The translations under genes and the position numbers were made by a program. The notes beneath the pieces are model-generated. The model did not search any database, was not told the DNA's origin, and saw only the letters and a list, made by a program, of their open reading frames with translations. This document shows positions 61,801 through 64,000 of a stretch of DNA of 64,000 nt, one piece after another (position 1 is the stretch's first letter; the number at the start of each line of letters is the position of its first letter). Source of the DNA: Tetrahymena thermophila SB210 (Eukaryota > Ciliophora > Oligohymenophorea > Hymenostomatida > Tetrahymenidae); assembly GCF_000189635.1 (NCBI RefSeq), contig NW_002476426.1:992001-1056000 (forward strand), given 5' to 3'.

Positions 61801-62462
61801 ACTTCATTTTTCCCATTCAAAATATTATTTGTACTCATACCTGAGTGAGCATTTCTTACACCCTTAGCAGACCCTAAAATATTTGTGCTTGCTTCTAATG
61901 AAGAGTGATTTCTCATTAATTTCATTTGATGAGCACTGTTATTATTGTTAAAGGAATTTATTCCAAACAAATCGTTGTCAATGTCACGCTAACGAGTTAC
62001 AGATTAAGGGAGTATTTACTCATCTGCTTTTTGATTGAAGTATTTTTGAGACTATGATAACGAAAGGTGCTTATTTTTTTGAGCTTCTAAAAATTCTTTG
62101 TGATGCTTGATAAGCTAATCTTATGAATGAGAGCTTTAAAAATTAGGTGCAGAGCCTTATTGAGGAGTTGTAGGAGTTTGAACCATGTTTTAAACGTTTA
62201 AATTACTTGTATTATTGGTTAAACTGAGGTAGTTATTGCTACTTTCTCCTACACCAAAGGCATTATGATTCTGGCTGAATGTCTGCATTTTGGCAAATTA
62301 TTCAATCAATTACTACTCATAGTTGCTGCCGGGGTCAATCATACTGTTTGGAAAGTAGTCATTATAGAATTCAATATCTTCGTCATCAATTTATTCTTGT
62401 GCTTGCATCCTTTGCTATTGATATAAAAAGTCTGTTTATCCCTAATCTCCCTACTACTTCAT
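58881..62462 (-). CDS. Serine/threonine protein kinase, SNF1/CAMKL-like, with long N/Q-rich N-terminus
   Basis: Starts MKQQGDQGQTDFLYQQQ at 62462. The first roughly 700 residues are low-complexity N/Q/S-rich (FGINSFNNNNSAHQMKLM; TTPQQGSAPNFQSSHSQDQ). The catalytic domain is C-terminal: FKFEQEIGKGSYATVKLA (Gly loop), IRYALKIYPR (Lys), VKREIAILRKLQHPFIIK, GMEYVGKQSLHGYL, VVHRDIKLENILLD (HRD), IKIIDFGFSI (DFG), FCGTPSYMAPEIV (APE), KADIWALGILLFVMLQGKFP, and ends RPSERPSLPI spliced to ILEHSWFSQQN at TGA 58881. All catalytic residues are present, so it should be active. The CGTPSYMAPEI and GxFPF motifs fit the AMPK/SNF1/MARK branch. No C-terminal regulatory domain follows. The prion-like N-terminus is typical of ciliate regulatory proteins. 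Confidence 0.93.
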
Positions 62463-64000
62463 GGCATTCTTAACATTTCTATTTAAAATGAGAAATAAAC
62501 AATTCATTAAAATGAAACAATATATAAATGAATTAATGTTAATTACCCTATAAATTTCATTAAATCTTTTCCTTTCTTTCCTTAGCTATTCTCTAATTTG
62601 CATTAAAAAACAAAATTATAATTATTAAAGGATTTTTTCTCAATAGAAAGCAGTTTATTTGAAATGTCGTGTTTTTGTAAATAAAATGGTGATGAAAATA
62701 ATTTTACATAATAACTAGTTTTCATATTATTTTATATTGCTCTTCACTCTTGCTGTTATACTCCTAACCTCTTCTGGTTACATACTTACTATATAATAAA
62801 GGGTGAATTGCTTAAACAAAGAAGAAAAAAAATTACAATTATTTGAGTAATTCTCAAGATAGTAGTTATCTTCTATTAATAATTGAATATAAATGTAGTT
62901 GCATAAAAATTATGATTCAAGCTGAAATGAGCTGTTTTACAAAATTACTTTTCATTTAATCGCAAACTCCGAATGAGTATCTCAATAGCTTTTTATCTTC
63001 TTGCATTAAATCTATTAAATCCCAACTAAGATGAAGCTCAATCTATCAACAGCTTATTCTTTATTTATTTATTTACTTCAAATCAAATTATTTAGTTTAA
63101 ATCAATCAAAATAATTATATGGTTTGTATTTGATTTGTCTTTGTTTATCTTTTTAACAATTTATAAATTTTGTTTTTAATTATTTGAAAAAATCTTTAAA
63201 CTTGGAAACTAATAATTAATTAATTATTAACAAAAGTATTAATGAATTAATGATTGATTGAATAAGTGATTTATTTTAAAAATCTCCGTTTTCTTATATT
63301 AAATAGAAACTATTCTTTGCTATTTCAAACAAGATCTTATATTACTATTTTTGAATATTTTTTAAATGACTTATAGCATATTGGTATACTTTTAATTCCT
63401 AATTAGTATAATAACAATTAAAAAAATTCAAATTTTTTGATAATTTTAACAGTTAAAAACCAATTATCTACAAATCACAATTATTAATTATTGATGAATT
63501 TATATTCTAAATTATTTTAATGCATAGAAGCTTACATAATTATATAATGTATAGTACTTTGTCAATATATAAAATAGATTAAAAATTTAATTTACTAATA
63601 AAAAACACTTTTTTTAATCTAAAATACCTTTTGAATTTTTAAAAGTATTTTAAATTATTCAATTAGTATTCTTAGTAAGGTATATTAATTATTAAGGAAT
63701 TGAATTTACATATATATAAAATTTGATTAATAAAACATTTCATTTAACAAAAAAAAGCATTTCAAATAATATTATTTGAAATCAAAATATTATTTTTAAA
63801 ATATCTCAGTTGATTGACTATATTTAAAATATTAAAATATCTTTTTTAATTCTTATCAAAATTATTGAAAAATTTATATTTTCTAGTTCCAAATTAATTA
63901 TATTGTTCTATTTTATAATTATTCTAATAAAATATAATTTCTTTATTTTAAAAGTTTATTTTATTAAAACATAACCTTTTTTTTGATTTTTTTAAAGTAT
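62463..64000. other. AT-rich intergenic region to the window end
   Basis: 5' flank of the kinase and then more than 1 kb of A/T-rich DNA with runs such as TTAATTAATTATT. The segment 62700-63060 is slightly richer in G/C but no frame on either strand looks coding. Nothing else supported. Confidence 0.5.

Noticed and set aside
1..64000. CRISPR arrays, telomeric CCCCAA repeats, rRNA, bacterial operons
   Set aside because: None seen. CCCGACCCGACC near 23730 is not a telomere repeat array and is a single short run.

Overview
The window looks like nuclear DNA of a Tetrahymena-like oligohymenophorean ciliate. It is about 75-80% A+T. Genes read correctly only when TAA and TAG code for glutamine and TGA is the sole stop, and exons are separated by short AT-rich GT...AG introns. 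Read this way, long conserved proteins appear (CHD remodeller, RPN11, truncated haemoglobins, cyclin, kinases) that a standard-code search breaks into fragments. No telomere, chromosome-breakage sequence, rRNA or convincing tRNA was seen. All exon joins are hand predictions checked for frame.

Layout. 1-2566: two minus-strand genes, a prion-like Q/Y/N-rich protein running off the left edge and a protein with two DGxGRDxYI motifs. 3256-10432 (minus): a large CHD3/4-type chromatin remodeller (PHD finger, two chromodomains, SNF2 ATPase) with a 1.5-kb intron. 12072-16031 (minus): the most striking gene, a predicted 980-residue protein with a peroxiredoxin-like domain lacking the peroxidatic cysteine followed by six truncated-haemoglobin domains. 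16811-18975 (minus): a NEK-like probable pseudokinase. 19872-21203 (plus): an unrecognised Q-rich protein. 21.2-22.6 kb: a diverged tandem repeat and a strongly T-rich tract. 22.5-27.6 kb: an island of higher G+C carrying frameshifted minus-strand reading frames, two of which resemble an ISXO2/IS1595/Merlin-type transposase.

30261-33458 (plus): a small lysine-rich unknown gene, then a PHO80-like cyclin with a 12-nt microexon. 35.4-36.2 kb (minus): a decayed leucine-rich-repeat gene. 36771-42969 (plus): RPN11/PSMD14, an acidic nuclear-type coiled-coil protein, and a single-exon protein with a Myb-like domain and a C-terminal module resembling the telomere protein Rap1. 43842-52279 (minus): a tandem array of four paralogous multi-pass membrane proteins. 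53329-54695 (minus): an unknown protein. 55403-58139 (plus): a leucine-rich-repeat gene with one repeat per exon. 58881-62462 (minus): an SNF1/CAMKL-like protein kinase with a long N/Q-rich N-terminus. The rest to 64000 is AT-rich intergenic DNA.

The genes do not form an operon or one pathway; they are separate ciliate transcription units. Themes are chromatin and possible telomere functions (CHD, Rap1-like), proteostasis (RPN11), signalling (cyclin, two kinases), and one unusual multi-haem-domain protein.
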